Source: Pseudomonas sp. FP2335 (GTDB taxonomy: Bacteria > Pseudomonadota > Gammaproteobacteria > Pseudomonadales > Pseudomonadaceae). Taken from it: 64,000 nt of DNA. Shown piece by piece: positions 1-9,541 of this stretch. Below the pieces are notes generated by a model, which saw nothing but the letters and a program-made list of their open reading frames with translations, was not told the origin of the DNA and did not search any database. The translations under genes were made by a program, and so were the position numbers. Position 1 is the first letter of the stretch, and each line of letters starts with the position of its first letter. The stretch spans positions 248,001 to 312,000 of the forward strand of contig NZ_CP117437.1 of the NCBI RefSeq assembly GCF_030687535.1. The letters run 5' to 3'.

Positions 1-1112
1 TGCAGCCGCTGGAAATGGGCCCGCCGGTGGGGCGGCCGATTCAGTATCGGGTGTCGGGCAAAGACACCGACCAGGTGCGCAAACACGCGATCGAGCTGGC
101 GACCTTACTGGACAAAAATACGCACCTGGGCGAGATCATTTACGACTGGAACGAGCCAGGCAAAGTGCTGCGGGTGGACATCGCCCAGGACAAGGCGCGG
201 CAGTTGGGGTTTTCTTCGGAAGACGTCGCGCAACTGATGAACAGCGTGGTCAGTGGCGCGTCCGTGACCCAGGTGCACGACGACATCTACCTGATCAATG
301 TGGTCGGCCGTGCCGAAGACGCCGAGCGCGGTACGCCGGAAACCTTGCAGAACCTGCAGATCGTCACGCCCAACGGCACCTCTATCCCGCTTTTGGCGTT
401 CGCCACCGTGCGCTATGAGCTGGAGCAACCGCTGGTGTGGCGCCGCGACCGCAAGCCGACCATCACCATCAAGGCCTCGGTGCGCGATGAGATGCAGCCC
501 ACCGACTTGGTCAAACAGCTGGCGCCGACCATCGAAAAATTCAGCGCCGGTTTGCCGGTGGGTTACAAGGTGGCCACCGGCGGCACCGTGGAAGAAAGCG
601 GCAAGGCCCAAGGCCCGATTGCCAGCGTGGTGCCGTTGATGTTGTTCCTGATGGCGACGTTCCTGATGATCCAGTTGCACAGCGTGCAGAAGATGTTCCT
701 GGTGGCGAGCGTCGCGCCGCTGGGGCTGATCGGCGTGGTGTTGGCGCTGATCCCCACGGGCACGCCGATGGGGTTTGTGGCGATCCTCGGCATCCTCGCG
801 CTGATCGGCATCATCATCCGCAACTCGGTGATCCTGGTGACGCAGATCGATGAATATGAGCAGGCGGGTTTTACCCCGTGGGATGCGGTGGTGGAGGCCA
901 CCGAACATCGGCGTCGGCCGATCCTGCTGACGGCGGCGGCGGCGAGCCTGGGCATGATCCCCATCGCCCGCGAAGTGTTCTGGGGGCCGATGGCGTACGC
1001 GATGATTGGCGGGATCATCATTGCCACGTTGTTGACCCTGTTGTTCCTGCCGGCGCTGTATGTGGCCTGGTACAAGATCCGCGAGCCGAAACAGGAGCAA
1101 CAGGCCGAATAA
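1..1112 (+). CDS. RND efflux transporter permease subunit (3' part)
   Basis: Partial gene: the frame is open to the left edge of the window, so the start lies outside. The visible 370 or so residues match the C-terminal half of an inner-membrane RND (AcrB/HAE1-like) proton-drug antiporter. A periplasmic porter segment (about residues 1-200) is followed by a block of hydrophobic helices containing GILALIGIIIRNSVILVTQI and GMIPIAREVFWGPMAYAMIG, the usual TM10-TM12 region of the family. RND pumps work with a periplasmic adaptor and an outer-membrane channel; those genes would be expected upstream, out of view. The substrate cannot be told from this part. A REPIN follows the stop directly and no terminator hairpin with a T-run was seen. 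Confidence 0.9.
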   Translation, partial: QPLEMGPPVGRPIQYRVSGKDTDQVRKHAIELATLLDKNTHLGEIIYDWNEPGKVLRVDIAQDKARQLGFSSEDVAQLMNSVVSGASVTQVHDDIYLINVVGRAEDAERGTPETLQNLQIVTPNGTSIPLLAFATVRYELEQPLVWRRDRKPTITIKASVRDEMQPTDLVKQLAPTIEKFSAGLPVGYKVATGGTVEESGKAQGPIASVVPLMLFLMATFLMIQLHSVQKMFLVASVAPLGLIGVVLALIPTGTPMGFVAILGILALIGIIIRNSVILVTQIDEYEQAGFTPWDAVVEATEHRRRPILLTAAAASLGMIPIAREVFWGPMAYAMIGGIIIATLLTLLFLPALYVAWYKIREPKQEQQAE

Positions 1113-1119
1113 GGTCAAA

Positions 1120-1214
1120 AAATGTGGGAGCGGGCTTGCCCGCGAAAGCGGTCTGTCAGTTAGAAGTGTGCTGACTGATCCACCGCCTTCGCGGGCAAGC
1201 CCGCTCCCACATTT
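1120..1214. repeat. REPIN (paired inverted REP sequences)
   Basis: Two REP sequences in inverted orientation. The left copy begins GTGGGAGCGGGCTTGCCCGC and the right copy ends GCGGGCAAGCCCGCTCCCAC, with about 40 bases between. Each REP can fold on itself and the pair can form one long hairpin. It fills the gap between the RND gene and the glycoside hydrolase gene. Confidence 0.85.
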
Positions 1215-1327
1215 GGGTCTCCGCATGCCTTTTGGCTTGTGGGAAACCTCCTGAAATATTGACTGCGGTCGTTTGAGGCTGTGCAGTGTTCTACCCTCTC
1301 GACCTTCACCTCAAACGGTCGAAGAAA

Positions 1328-3502
1328 ATGAACTGGCATCGTCACCTTTTGCTGCTCTGTACATTCCTCATCTCCCCGCTGGCCCTTGCCAGCACCGTCC
1401 TCGAAAACCCGCTATGGCGTATCGAACTCGACCCCGCGACCCTCGCCATCCGTGCCACGCCCAACGGCCAGGCGCCGGTACAGGCCTCTAGCGGCGTTGC
1501 CACACGCGCGGTCAGCGATCTCGCGCAGAGCGCCCTGCAAGCCAGTTGGCAGTGGGGAGCCTTTCGCGTCACGGCCAGCCTTGCGCAACGCGACCTGATG
1601 CTTGCCATCACCGCACGCGAACCGGGTGAATTAACGATCCTTCAACAACCCGCCAGCGCCCTCGGCAAGGGCCTGATCTGGCCGTTGGCCGAAGGGCATT
1701 ACGTGCCCGCCGACAATGCCGTCTGGAGAGCCTTTCTGGTGGAACAGGGCGACCTCAACACCACCCAGGACCTCAGCCTGCCCTTGTGGGGCATGGACCA
1801 CGGTGCCTTCACCTTGAACTGGCTATTGACCAATCCTTACAACAACCGCCTGAGCTGGAAAGACGCGCTGGCGTTGTCGGTGGCCCACGAATTCACCGCG
1901 CTGGACCCCACCGCGCCGATGACCTTGGTGTTGCACCTGGGCGATGCCGATCCGCTGGCCGGCGCCAAGCGTTATCGCCAATGGCGGGTGGAGCAGGGCC
2001 GTTACGAGCCGCTGGCGGACAAGCTGCGGCAAACCCCCGAGGCCGAGAAGCTGCTGGGCGCCAGTCACGTCTACCTGTGGGGCAATGACCTGCTGGCGCC
2101 GGAGGATGTGCGCGACTGGCCGCTGCTGATCCAGCGGCTGCGCGGGCACGAACTCAAGGGGTTGCTGGACCAGGAAGCCGCGCAGATTCTCGCGCAAACC
2201 CGTGTGTTGAACCGCTATGAACAGACCGTGCTGTTGCGCGGCCTCAACGCTGCCATCAACACCAAAGCCCGCCAGAGTTGGCAGGTGGATGAACCGGATA
2301 TGACCCGCCTCGCCTCGCGTTATGGCCAGCTGCGCAATGAGCTGGCGGTGGCGTTTGCCGGGGCGTTGAGCGAGCGTCCTGAACGCTGGGGCAGCCAGAC
2401 GGTTCAAGCACTGCGCGATGCGGGTCTTACGCGCTTGTTGCTGACCCTGGGCGACGGTTGGGAAGGCGGCCTCTGGCACCCGGAAGCGATCCGCGCCGGG
2501 GTCGACGCCGGGTTTCTGATGGCGCCGTACGACTCCTATGAAACCGCGTTGTCCGCCAGCGAAAACCCGGACTGGACCACCGCCCACCTGGGCCGCCAGG
2601 CCTACCGCGACTGCGCGATCGTGTTGAAGAACGGCAAGCTCAAGGCCGGCTTCCAGCAATCCGGCCACTACACCGACCCGCGCTGCGTGCGCCCCCTGCT
2701 CGAAGCACGGGCGCAAGCCGTGCAGGCCAAGGCCGGTTTCAACGCCTGGTTCCTTGATGCCTACGCCACCGGCATGGTTTTCGACAGCTATCGTAACGGC
2801 GCGCCCATGACCCAGGCGCAAAATGCCGCTGGCAACATCGACGCTTCACACTGGCTGAACACCACGCTCAAGTTGCCCACAGGTTCCGAAGACGGCAATG
2901 CGATCACGGCCCAGGGCATCCTGTTTGCCCATGGCATGCAAACGCCGGTGATTGGCTGGGGTGATCAAGCGATGACCCAGGACAAGCAGTCGCCCTATTA
3001 CGTCGGCAACTGGTTCCCGCCGGAGCAACCGACGGTGTTCTTCAAGCCGGTGCCGCTCAAGGAACCGTTTCGCACTGTGCATTTCGAGCCGGGCATGCGC
3101 TTGCCGCTGTATCAGGCGGTGTTCCATGGCTCGGTGATCACCACGCACCACTGGCTGTTCGACAGCCTGAAACTGAGCAATGTGCAGGCGGCGAACGAGC
3201 TGACGCAACTGCTCTACAACGTGCCGCCGCTGTATCACCTGAGTGCGTCGACGGTTGAGCAGCGGCTGCCGCTGATCCAGCGCCAGGACCGGTTTTTCCG
3301 GCCGCTGCACCAGCGCTTGGCGACCCAGGCGATGACCGGGTTCCGCTGGCTGACGGACGATCGGCAGGTGCAGGAAACCACCTTTGCGGATGGCACGCGG
3401 TTGGTGGCGAATTTTGCGGCGGTCCCGAGAGAGGGTTATGCCGCGAGCAGTGTTACGGCGTTAGTGGTGGGTGATAAACCGGTGGTGTATCAGGTCGATT
3501 AG
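1328..3502 (+). CDS. Secreted glycoside hydrolase, GH101/GH129-related
   Basis: 724 residues from the ATG at 1328. An in-frame ATG at 1286 would put 14 extra residues ahead of a clear signal peptide (MNWHRHLLLLCTFLISPLALA), so 1328 is preferred; GAAGAAA just upstream is only a weak ribosome site. The mature protein should be periplasmic or secreted. The segment around Asp477 (GFNAWFLDAYATG) and the GHYTDPRC stretch before it resemble the TIM-barrel core of the GH101/GH129 endo-alpha-N-acetylgalactosaminidase superfamily, where an aspartate at the end of a strand is the nucleophile. The sugar substrate is not predictable. It stands alone between two REP elements. Family call is by motif recall, not by a search. 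Confidence 0.7.
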   Translation: MNWHRHLLLLCTFLISPLALASTVLENPLWRIELDPATLAIRATPNGQAPVQASSGVATRAVSDLAQSALQASWQWGAFRVTASLAQRDLMLAITAREPGELTILQQPASALGKGLIWPLAEGHYVPADNAVWRAFLVEQGDLNTTQDLSLPLWGMDHGAFTLNWLLTNPYNNRLSWKDALALSVAHEFTALDPTAPMTLVLHLGDADPLAGAKRYRQWRVEQGRYEPLADKLRQTPEAEKLLGASHVYLWGNDLLAPEDVRDWPLLIQRLRGHELKGLLDQEAAQILAQTRVLNRYEQTVLLRGLNAAINTKARQSWQVDEPDMTRLASRYGQLRNELAVAFAGALSERPERWGSQTVQALRDAGLTRLLLTLGDGWEGGLWHPEAIRAGVDAGFLMAPYDSYETALSASENPDWTTAHLGRQAYRDCAIVLKNGKLKAGFQQSGHYTDPRCVRPLLEARAQAVQAKAGFNAWFLDAYATGMVFDSYRNGAPMTQAQNAAGNIDASHWLNTTLKLPTGSEDGNAITAQGILFAHGMQTPVIGWGDQAMTQDKQSPYYVGNWFPPEQPTVFFKPVPLKEPFRTVHFEPGMRLPLYQAVFHGSVITTHHWLFDSLKLSNVQAANELTQLLYNVPPLYHLSASTVEQRLPLIQRQDRFFRPLHQRLATQAMTGFRWLTDDRQVQETTFADGTRLVANFAAVPREGYAASSVTALVVGDKPVVYQVD

Positions 3503-3518
3503 CGGTGTCTTTGAGAGC

Positions 3519-3585
3519 TTCGCGGGCAAGCCCGCTCCCACATTTGACCGAGTTCCAATGTGGGAGCGGGCTTGCCCGCGAAGGC
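3519..3585. repeat. REP pair in reversed (outward) arrangement
   Basis: Two REP copies separated by only about 12 bases. Here the first copy reads GCGGGCAAGCCCGCTCCCAC and the second GTGGGAGCGGGCTTGCCCGC, so the CCCAC/GTGGG tips face each other. This is opposite to the other REPINs in the window. Confidence 0.8.
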
Positions 3586-3601
3586 GCCAGACCAGACACC
3601 C

Positions 3602-4228
3602 CTAAAGCCTGCGCCACACACTGGCCAACCAGGGTTGCTGCTCTCGGGGCAGCCCCGCCGGCCGGTAGTAATGTTCCAATTCCACAAACCCGGCCTCAGC
3701 CAGCAATGCCTGCCACGCCTCAAGATCGTGATAAGACCCATACCGTGGCCCATTCCAACCTTCCTGGTTATCCCCGCGCGGGTTGGAGCTGAACAACACG
3801 CCCCCAGGCTTCAACGCCCCATGCAGCTGCTTGAGCACACGCGGCAGTTCCTGCTTGGGAATATGGAACAGCACCGCATTGGCGAAAATCCCGTCAAAGC
3901 GTCCGGCCGGCAGCGCCAGCTTGAGAAAGTCCTGCTGCAACACCTCACAGCCACTGTCCTGGCGCGCCATCTGCGCGAACCGCTCGGAGCCATCCAGGCC
4001 CACGGCGATATGCCCCATGCGCGTAAAAGTCTGCAAGTCGCGCCCCGGCCCGCAGCCGAAATCCAGCACGGTAAACGGCGGCGTACCCTGGATATGCCGC
4101 AGCAGCGCATCGATGTTCTGGCTCACATCGTGGTCGCGGGTGCCTTCGCGGAAGTCCTCGGCCACCTTGTTGTAGTGGCCGAGGGTGGTGGAGGTGATCT
4201 GGTCGAGGTCGTCGGGCTTGAGCGTCAT
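3602..4228 (-). CDS. Class I SAM-dependent methyltransferase
   Basis: 208 residues. The nucleotide-binding motif I is VLDFGCGPGRD (about residues 54-64), followed by the acidic strand end GLDGSERF and motif IV-like LPAGRFDGIFANAVLFHIP, then LKPGGVLFSSNPRG. This is the standard Rossmann-fold layout of small-molecule methyltransferases (UbiE/Tam-like). The acceptor is unknown. It starts 39 bases downstream of metI on the same strand, so it may be read through from the metQNI operon, although no functional link is obvious. Confidence 0.85.
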   Translation of the reverse strand: MTLKPDDLDQITSTTLGHYNKVAEDFREGTRDHDVSQNIDALLRHIQGTPPFTVLDFGCGPGRDLQTFTRMGHIAVGLDGSERFAQMARQDSGCEVLQQDFLKLALPAGRFDGIFANAVLFHIPKQELPRVLKQLHGALKPGGVLFSSNPRGDNQEGWNGPRYGSYHDLEAWQALLAEAGFVELEHYYRPAGLPREQQPWLASVWRRL

Positions 4229-4267
4229 GGCGGGTAATACCGGGCACTGGAATGCCCCGACTATACC

Positions 4268-4912
4268 TCACCGCTTGTTGAGCACCCGCGCCAACCGATC
4301 GCCACCCAGCTGAATGAACGCCACCAGCACCACCAGCAACACAATCACCGTGAGCATGATCTGCGTGTCAAAGCGCTGGTAGCCGTAGCGGTAGGCAATG
4401 TCACCCAAACCTCCCGCGCCAATTGCACCGGCCATGGCCGACGAATTGATCATCGTCACCAAGGTAATGGTGAAGCCGCCGACAATCCCCGGCAGCGCTT
4501 CCGGCAACAGCACGTGCCAGATGATGTGCCAGCGGCGGCAGCCCATGGCCTGTGCGGCTTCGATCAAGCCGTGATCGACCTCACGCAGGCTCACCTCGGC
4601 AATCCGCGCAAAAAACGGCGTGGCGGCGATGGTCAGCGGTACGACCGCCGCCCACACGCCGTAAGTGGTGCCGACGATCAGCCGGGTGAATGGGATCAGC
4701 GCCACCATCAGGATCAGGAACGGAATCGAGCGGAACAGATTGACGAACGCCCCCAACACACGGTTCAGCGCCGGCGCCTGGTAGATGCCGCCCTTGTCGC
4801 TGGTGACCAGGAACACCGCCAGCGGAATCCCCACCAGCAGCGCGATCAACGACGACACACCGACCATCAGCAAGGTGTCGATGGCACCCTGCAACAAACG
4901 ATCAAACCACAT
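4268..4912 (-). CDS. metI: Methionine ABC transporter permease MetI
   Basis: 214 residues. The ATG at 4912 is chosen because the protein then begins [15 protein letters not shown] as in other MetI proteins; a longer frame from 4987 reads back through the end of metN. The first ATG overlaps the metN stop by 11 bases, suggesting translational coupling. About five membrane helices are visible, and the cytoplasmic EAA loop is [20 protein letters not shown], which docks to MetN. It is the channel subunit for uptake of D/L-methionine or related sulfur compounds across the inner membrane. Confidence 0.92.
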   Translation of the reverse strand: MWFDRLLQGAIDTLLMVGVSSLIALLVGIPLAVFLVTSDKGGIYQAPALNRVLGAFVNLFRSIPFLILMVALIPFTRLIVGTTYGVWAAVVPLTIAATPFFARIAEVSLREVDHGLIEAAQAMGCRRWHIIWHVLLPEALPGIVGGFTITLVTMINSSAMAGAIGAGGLGDIAYRYGYQRFDTQIMLTVIVLLVVLVAFIQLGGDRLARVLNKR

Positions 4913-6017
4913 AGCCCAGCACCTCCACCTGTTGCGCCCAGTTCGCGGCGCGGTTGCGCAATTCGTCGGCGCTGTGGGGCGCGCCATTCACCGCCAGCAA
5001 CAATTGCCCGAGCGCGTGGCCCTGGATGCGCTCCACGCCGCCTTGCAGCAAGCGCACGCGCCCGCCGAGGGCAGCGAACAGTGCCGCCAGGTCCGGCTCG
5101 TCGGTGTCGCTGCCGGTGAATTGCAAACGCAGCACCACGGCCGCCGCGGCCGACGCCGGCGTGGCCTGCAGCCGCTCTTGCAGCTCTGGCGGCAGCCCGT
5201 GTTGCAGCGGCGCCAGCAGCGTCTTGCTGACCTCATGCTGCGGGTCGCCGAACACCTGCCACACCGGGCCTTGCTCGACGATATGCCCGTGTTCCAGCAC
5301 CACCACGCGGTCGCAGATCTCGCGGATCACCGCCATCTCGTGGGTGATCAATACGATGGTCAGGCCCAGGCGCTGATTGATCTCGCGCAGCAGGCCGAGG
5401 ATCGACTGGGTGGTCTCCGGGTCGAGGGCCGAAGTGGCTTCGTCGCACAGCAGGATCTCGGGGTCGTGCACCAGCGAACGGGCGATGCCCACCCGCTGTT
5501 TCTGCCCGCCGGAGAGCTGCGCCGGGTAAGCCTTGTGTTTGTCCTGCAAACCCACCAACTCCAGCAGCTCGCGCACCTTCTGTTCGCGTTGGGGCTTGGG
5601 CACACCGGCGACTTTGAGCGGCAACTCGACGTTCTGCCACACGGTCTTGGCCGACATCAAATTGAAGTGCTGGAAGATCATGCCGATGCGCCGACGCAGC
5701 GCCACCAGGCGGTCTTCGTCGAAGTCGCCGATGTCCACCTGATCGATCAGCACCCGCCCGCTGCTGGGTTGCTCCAGGCGGTTGATGGTGCGGATCAGCG
5801 AGGACTTGCCCGCGCCGCTGCGGCCGATGATGCCGAACACTTCCCCGCGCTGGATCGCCAGGTCGATACCCTGCAAGGCATGCACCTTGCCGTCATAGCT
5901 CTTGCCCAGGTTGATGAAGCGCACATGGGCACGGTTCAGCGCCGGGTGCAGTTCGGTCTGCTCGGCGTCCCTGGGCGGTGTGCCCAGGTCGCGCAGTCGA
6001 GAGTGGGCGGCGGTCAT
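4902..6017 (-). CDS. metN: Methionine ABC transporter ATP-binding protein MetN
   Basis: 371 residues from the ATG at 6017, which overlaps the metQ stop as ATGA. A TTG five codons earlier (6032) is possible but less likely. Walker A is GRSGAGKS (residues 65-72), the ABC signature is LSGGQKQR and Walker B is [15 protein letters not shown]. After the ATPase core comes a C-terminal domain of about 100 residues resembling the NIL domain. In E. coli MetN this domain binds L-methionine and inhibits transport when the cell is replete. Presence of the NIL domain supports a real methionine-family importer. A substrate other than methionine is possible given the organosulfur genes upstream. Confidence 0.93.
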   Translation of the reverse strand: MTAAHSRLRDLGTPPRDAEQTELHPALNRAHVRFINLGKSYDGKVHALQGIDLAIQRGEVFGIIGRSGAGKSSLIRTINRLEQPSSGRVLIDQVDIGDFDEDRLVALRRRIGMIFQHFNLMSAKTVWQNVELPLKVAGVPKPQREQKVRELLELVGLQDKHKAYPAQLSGGQKQRVGIARSLVHDPEILLCDEATSALDPETTQSILGLLREINQRLGLTIVLITHEMAVIREICDRVVVLEHGHIVEQGPVWQVFGDPQHEVSKTLLAPLQHGLPPELQERLQATPASAAAAVVLRLQFTGSDTDEPDLAALFAALGGRVRLLQGGVERIQGHALGQLLLAVNGAPHSADELRNRAANWAQQVEVLGYVV

Positions 6018-6829
6018 TTCTTGGCTTCCCAACCGACCTGGTAGAGCTTGCCCAGGGATTTATCCAACGCGGCGCGCACCACCGGCGAGTGCTGGTAGAT
6101 GTCGACGAACTTGATCACCCGTGGGTCGCTCGTGCCCTTGGGCTGGGTGACGAACTGGATCACGTATTCCGGGTGGTCGAGGCCGTCGAACAGCAGCGCC
6201 GACTCGGCATCGAAGGTCTTGGACAGGCGGATGTACGCCGGGTAGCCCTGCACCAGGTCGGCATCGTCATACGCGCGCACCAGTTGCACCGCCTCGACTT
6301 GCAGGATCTTGAGCTTTTTCGGGTTGCTGACGATGTCTTCTTCGGTGGCCTTGTAGCCCACGCCCGGCTTGAGGGTGATCAAGCCCGCCTTGGCCAGCAA
6401 TTGCAGGCCGCGGCCGCTGTTGATCGGGTCGTTGGCGATGGCCACGCTGGCGCCCTGGGGCAGGTCGTTGATGCTTTTGAATTGCTTCGAGTACAGGCCG
6501 ACGTTGTTGATGATCCCCGGCGCGTACGGCACCAGGTCAAAACCGGCGGCGGCCTTGGCGTTTTCCAGGAACGGGATGTGCTGGAAGTAGTTCACGTCGA
6601 TGTCACCGGCGGCGAGGCTGACGTTGGGCGCGATCCAGTCGGTGAACTCCACCAGCTCGACTTTCAGGCCTTGCTTGCCGGCTTCGGCGACGGCGGCTTC
6701 CAGCGGGATGGCGAAGGCGGCGGTGGTGCCGACTTTCAGCGGTGCGTCGCTGGCGAAGACCGCCGAGCTGAACAGACCGAGGGCCAGGGCCAGTGCTTTG
6801 ACTGGGTGGGAGAGCAGTGTTTTTTTCAT
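6014..6829 (-). CDS. metQ: MetQ/NlpA family substrate-binding protein
   Basis: 271 residues from the ATG at 6829; a TTG-started longer frame from 6865 adds residues ahead of the signal peptide and is rejected. The N-terminus [18 protein letters not shown] ends in a type I-like cleavage site (AVFA-SD). There is no lipobox cysteine, so it is probably a soluble periplasmic protein, unlike E. coli MetQ. The family motif [28 protein letters not shown] is cut here to its recognisable ends: VELVEF and [12 protein letters not shown]. It captures the ligand for MetIN. It lies downstream of the flavin monooxygenase gene with a REPIN in between, so expression may be partly separate from that operon. Confidence 0.92.
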   Translation of the reverse strand: MKKTLLSHPVKALALALGLFSSAVFASDAPLKVGTTAAFAIPLEAAVAEAGKQGLKVELVEFTDWIAPNVSLAAGDIDVNYFQHIPFLENAKAAAGFDLVPYAPGIINNVGLYSKQFKSINDLPQGASVAIANDPINSGRGLQLLAKAGLITLKPGVGYKATEEDIVSNPKKLKILQVEAVQLVRAYDDADLVQGYPAYIRLSKTFDAESALLFDGLDHPEYVIQFVTQPKGTSDPRVIKFVDIYQHSPVVRAALDKSLGKLYQVGWEAKK

Positions 6830-6877
6830 AGTGATTGTCCAGTCATAAGGTATTGGTACAAACAATGGAGATCCAAA

Positions 6878-6967
6878 TGTGGGAGCGGGCTTGCTCGCGA
6901 ATGCGCTGTGTCAGCTGGCGAATGTGCCGACTGACACACCGCATTCGCGAGCAAGCCCGCTCCCACA
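6878..6967. repeat. REPIN
   Basis: Inverted pair of REP sequences of the GTGGGAGCGGGCTTGCTCGC subtype lying between the monooxygenase stop and metQ. It could stabilise the 3' end of the upstream transcript. Confidence 0.85.
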
Positions 6968-6971
6968 GGGG

Positions 6972-8324
6972 TTAGTGTCGGTAGGTCGATCCGGTGTGCT
7001 GTTGGGGAAGTCTGGCGCTGGCGTTGAAGACTTTTTCGCGCAGCGTGCCGGTCTCATAAGCAGTCTTGTACGACCCCCGCTTCTGCAACTCCGGCACCAC
7101 CAGATCAATGAAGTCCACATAGCTTTCCGGCGTGACAATCCGCGTCAGGTTGAAGCCATCCAGCCCGGTCTCGCTGATCCACGCTTCCAGCTCATCCGCC
7201 ACCTGTTCGGGCGAGCCGACCAGGGTGATATAGCGTCCGCCCAACGCGTGCTGCTCGAGCAATTTGCGCCGGGTCCAGTCGTTGTTCTGCAGGTTCTTGG
7301 TGGCCGACTGGATCGCGTTGCTCTTCACGTACTGGATCGGTTCGTCCAGTGCGTATTGGGAGAAATCAATCGCGGTGGACGCCGAAAAATGCGCCACACC
7401 GGCTTCTGCGCTGGCGTAGCCGAGGTACTCGGCGTGCTTCTGCCAGGCAAGTTCCTCGGTGGCGCCGACGATCACGTTGAGGCCCATGAACACCTTGATG
7501 TCGTCCGGGTTGCGCCCGGCTTCCACGGCGCTGGCGCGGACCTTGTCCACCTGGACCTTGGTCGACGCCTTGTTCTGGCCGCTGATGAACACACACTCGG
7601 CGTGGCGCCCGGCGAACAGCAAGCCACGTTCCGAACTGCCGGCCTGGAACAGCACTGGCGTGCGTTGCGGCGACGGCTCGCACAGGTGATAACCGTCCAC
7701 CTGATAGAACTCGCCGTGGTGCTCGACCTTGTGCACCTTGCCCGGCTGGGCATACACCCGTGCCTGCGGATCGTTGAGCACGGCGTCGTCTTCCCAGCTG
7801 CCCTCCCAGAGTTTGTAGAGCACTTCCAGGTATTCGTCGGCCTGGTCGTAGCGGCGGTCATGCTCGACCTGCTCGGTGAGGCCCATGGCCTTGGCGGCGC
7901 TGTCGAGGTAGCCGGTGACGATGTTCCAACCCACGCGGCCACGGCTCAGGTGGTCCAGCGTGGACATGCGCCGGGCGAACAGGTAGGGCGGCTCGTAGGT
8001 GAGGTTGGCGGTGAGGCCGAAGCCCAGGTGTTTCGTCACGGCCGCCATTGCCGAGACCAACAGCAAGGGGTCATTCACCGGCAGTTGGATCGACTCTTTG
8101 AGCGGCACGTCGATGGAGTGTTGATACACGTCGTACACGCCGACGATATCGGCGATGAACAAACCGTCGAACAACCCGCGTTCGAGGATTTGCGCCAACT
8201 CGGTCCAGTACTCGAGGGTCTTGTACTGGGTCGAGGTGTCCCGTGGGTGGGTCCACATGCCGTGGTTGATATGCCCGATGCAGTTCATGTTGAAGGCATT
8301 GAGGAGGATTTTTTTCTTGGTCAT
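6972..8324 (-). CDS. LLM-class FMN-dependent monooxygenase, NtaA/SnaA/DszA (DmoA) type
   Basis: 450 residues, usual length for the bacterial-luciferase-like NtaA/SnaA/DszA/DmoA group. These enzymes use reduced FMN and oxygen to attack C-S or C-N bonds, for example in dibenzothiophene sulfone, dimethyl sulfide or nitrilotriacetate. Visible family features are the N-terminal LNAFNMNCIGHINHGMW, the SRGRVGWNIVTGYLDSAAK block near residue 130, and FQAGSSERG near residue 220. The ATG directly follows the stop of the upstream SfnB-family gene, so the two are co-transcribed. No NAD(P)H:FMN reductase gene is in the window, so reduced flavin must come from elsewhere. The substrate is not predictable beyond an organosulfur compound inferred from context. 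Confidence 0.88.
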   Translation of the reverse strand: MTKKKILLNAFNMNCIGHINHGMWTHPRDTSTQYKTLEYWTELAQILERGLFDGLFIADIVGVYDVYQHSIDVPLKESIQLPVNDPLLLVSAMAAVTKHLGFGLTANLTYEPPYLFARRMSTLDHLSRGRVGWNIVTGYLDSAAKAMGLTEQVEHDRRYDQADEYLEVLYKLWEGSWEDDAVLNDPQARVYAQPGKVHKVEHHGEFYQVDGYHLCEPSPQRTPVLFQAGSSERGLLFAGRHAECVFISGQNKASTKVQVDKVRASAVEAGRNPDDIKVFMGLNVIVGATEELAWQKHAEYLGYASAEAGVAHFSASTAIDFSQYALDEPIQYVKSNAIQSATKNLQNNDWTRRKLLEQHALGGRYITLVGSPEQVADELEAWISETGLDGFNLTRIVTPESYVDFIDLVVPELQKRGSYKTAYETGTLREKVFNASARLPQQHTGSTYRH

Positions 8325-9518
8325 TTAGATGGTCCCCCGCAGTGGCGGGTTTGCATCGTTGAGGTAGTAGTTGCCCACCGCGTGGTACTTCCAGCGCACC
8401 GGGTCGTGCAGCGTGTGCACCCGGGCGTTGCGCCAGTGGCGGTCGAGGCCGTGCTCGGCCAGGGTCGCCTGGCTGCCGGCCAGTTCGAACAGGGTGCTGC
8501 CGGCGGCCAGGGAAATCTCGGTGCTCAAGGCGCGCACTTCGGCGACGGCAATCGAGGCGGCCGCCACGGTCTGGGCGTTGCTCTCGGCCTGGGCGCGGTC
8601 GAGGTATTCGCCTGCGCGTTCCAGCAGGGCTTCGCTGGCGTGCAGGCGGATGCTCAGGTGGCCGAAGCTTTTCAGGGTCAAGGGGTCTTCGCTGGCTTTT
8701 TCGTTGCCGGCATCGATCCACGGGCGGGTCTTGGTGCGCACGAAATGCAGCGCATCCTCGAATGCGGCGCGGGCGATGCCGGTGTCGATGGCGGCGTGCA
8801 GGATCTGCGCCAGCGGGCCGACCGTGGTCGGGCGTTCGAACGCGCTCTGGAACGGAATCACGTCGGCGGCGGCGACCCACACGTTGTCGAACACCACCGA
8901 ACCGCTGCCGGTGGTGCGTTGGCCGAAGCCGCTCCAGTCGTCGATCACCGTCAGGCCCTCGCTGTCACGCGGGACAAAGGCCAGTTGCTGCACGCCGTGT
9001 TCATCCACCACCGAAGTGGGGATGCGCTGGGCGTAGATCGCGCCGGTGGAATAGAACTTGCGGCCGCTGATGCGAAAACCGTCGCCGTCGCGGGTGAGCG
9101 CGGTGACGCGGTCGTGGGCGGTCTTGGTGCCCAGTTCGGCCAGGGCATTACCGAAGCGCTGGCCGGCCAAGACTTCGGCATACAGGCGTTGTTGCTGCGC
9201 CGGGCTGCCGTTCACGCGCAGCACTTCCAGGGCGTAGAAATGGTTTTGCGGGATCTGGCCGAGGGAGGCGTCCGCCTGGGCGATCAGCGCGATGACCTTG
9301 GCCAGGGTGACGTTGGACACGCCGGCGCCGCCGTATTCTTTCGGCACGCTGATGCCCCACAGGCCGGAGCGTGAGAACACGTCCAGTTCGGGCAGGGGCA
9401 GGCGGCGTTCGCGGTCGCGCTGGGCGCTGTCGCGACGGAAGTCTTCAGCCAGGTCGCTGGCGACCACGAGTGCTTGTTCGTCGCTGGTAATGACCGCGAC
9501 GTTTGCAGAGAAAGTCAT
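8325..9518 (-). CDS. SfnB-family (acyl-CoA dehydrogenase fold) oxidoreductase, copy 1
   Basis: 397 residues from the ATG at 9518, which is preceded by GGAGC at good spacing. It is an acyl-CoA dehydrogenase-fold flavoprotein of the SfnB/DszC group. Motifs include GLWGISVPKEYGGAGVSN, a FAD-binding KFYSTGAIYAQ block and DDWSGFGQRTTGSGSVVFDN. DszC-type members are flavin-dependent monooxygenases of sulfides and sulfoxides; SfnB is induced by sulfur starvation in P. putida. It forms an operon with the second copy (23 bases upstream) and the LLM monooxygenase (no gap downstream). Whether it oxygenates or dehydrogenates is not decidable here. Confidence 0.85.
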   Translation of the reverse strand: MTFSANVAVITSDEQALVVASDLAEDFRRDSAQRDRERRLPLPELDVFSRSGLWGISVPKEYGGAGVSNVTLAKVIALIAQADASLGQIPQNHFYALEVLRVNGSPAQQQRLYAEVLAGQRFGNALAELGTKTAHDRVTALTRDGDGFRISGRKFYSTGAIYAQRIPTSVVDEHGVQQLAFVPRDSEGLTVIDDWSGFGQRTTGSGSVVFDNVWVAAADVIPFQSAFERPTTVGPLAQILHAAIDTGIARAAFEDALHFVRTKTRPWIDAGNEKASEDPLTLKSFGHLSIRLHASEALLERAGEYLDRAQAESNAQTVAAASIAVAEVRALSTEISLAAGSTLFELAGSQATLAEHGLDRHWRNARVHTLHDPVRWKYHAVGNYYLNDANPPLRGTI

Positions 9519-9541
9519 AGTTGCTCCAGAGGTCTGGTCGG

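Noticed and set aside
6879..9374. Long open frame of 831 codons opposite the LLM and SfnB genes
   Set aside because: It is antisense to well-recognised proteins and has a composition full of Arg, Gly, His and Val typical of GC-rich shadow frames, with no domain.
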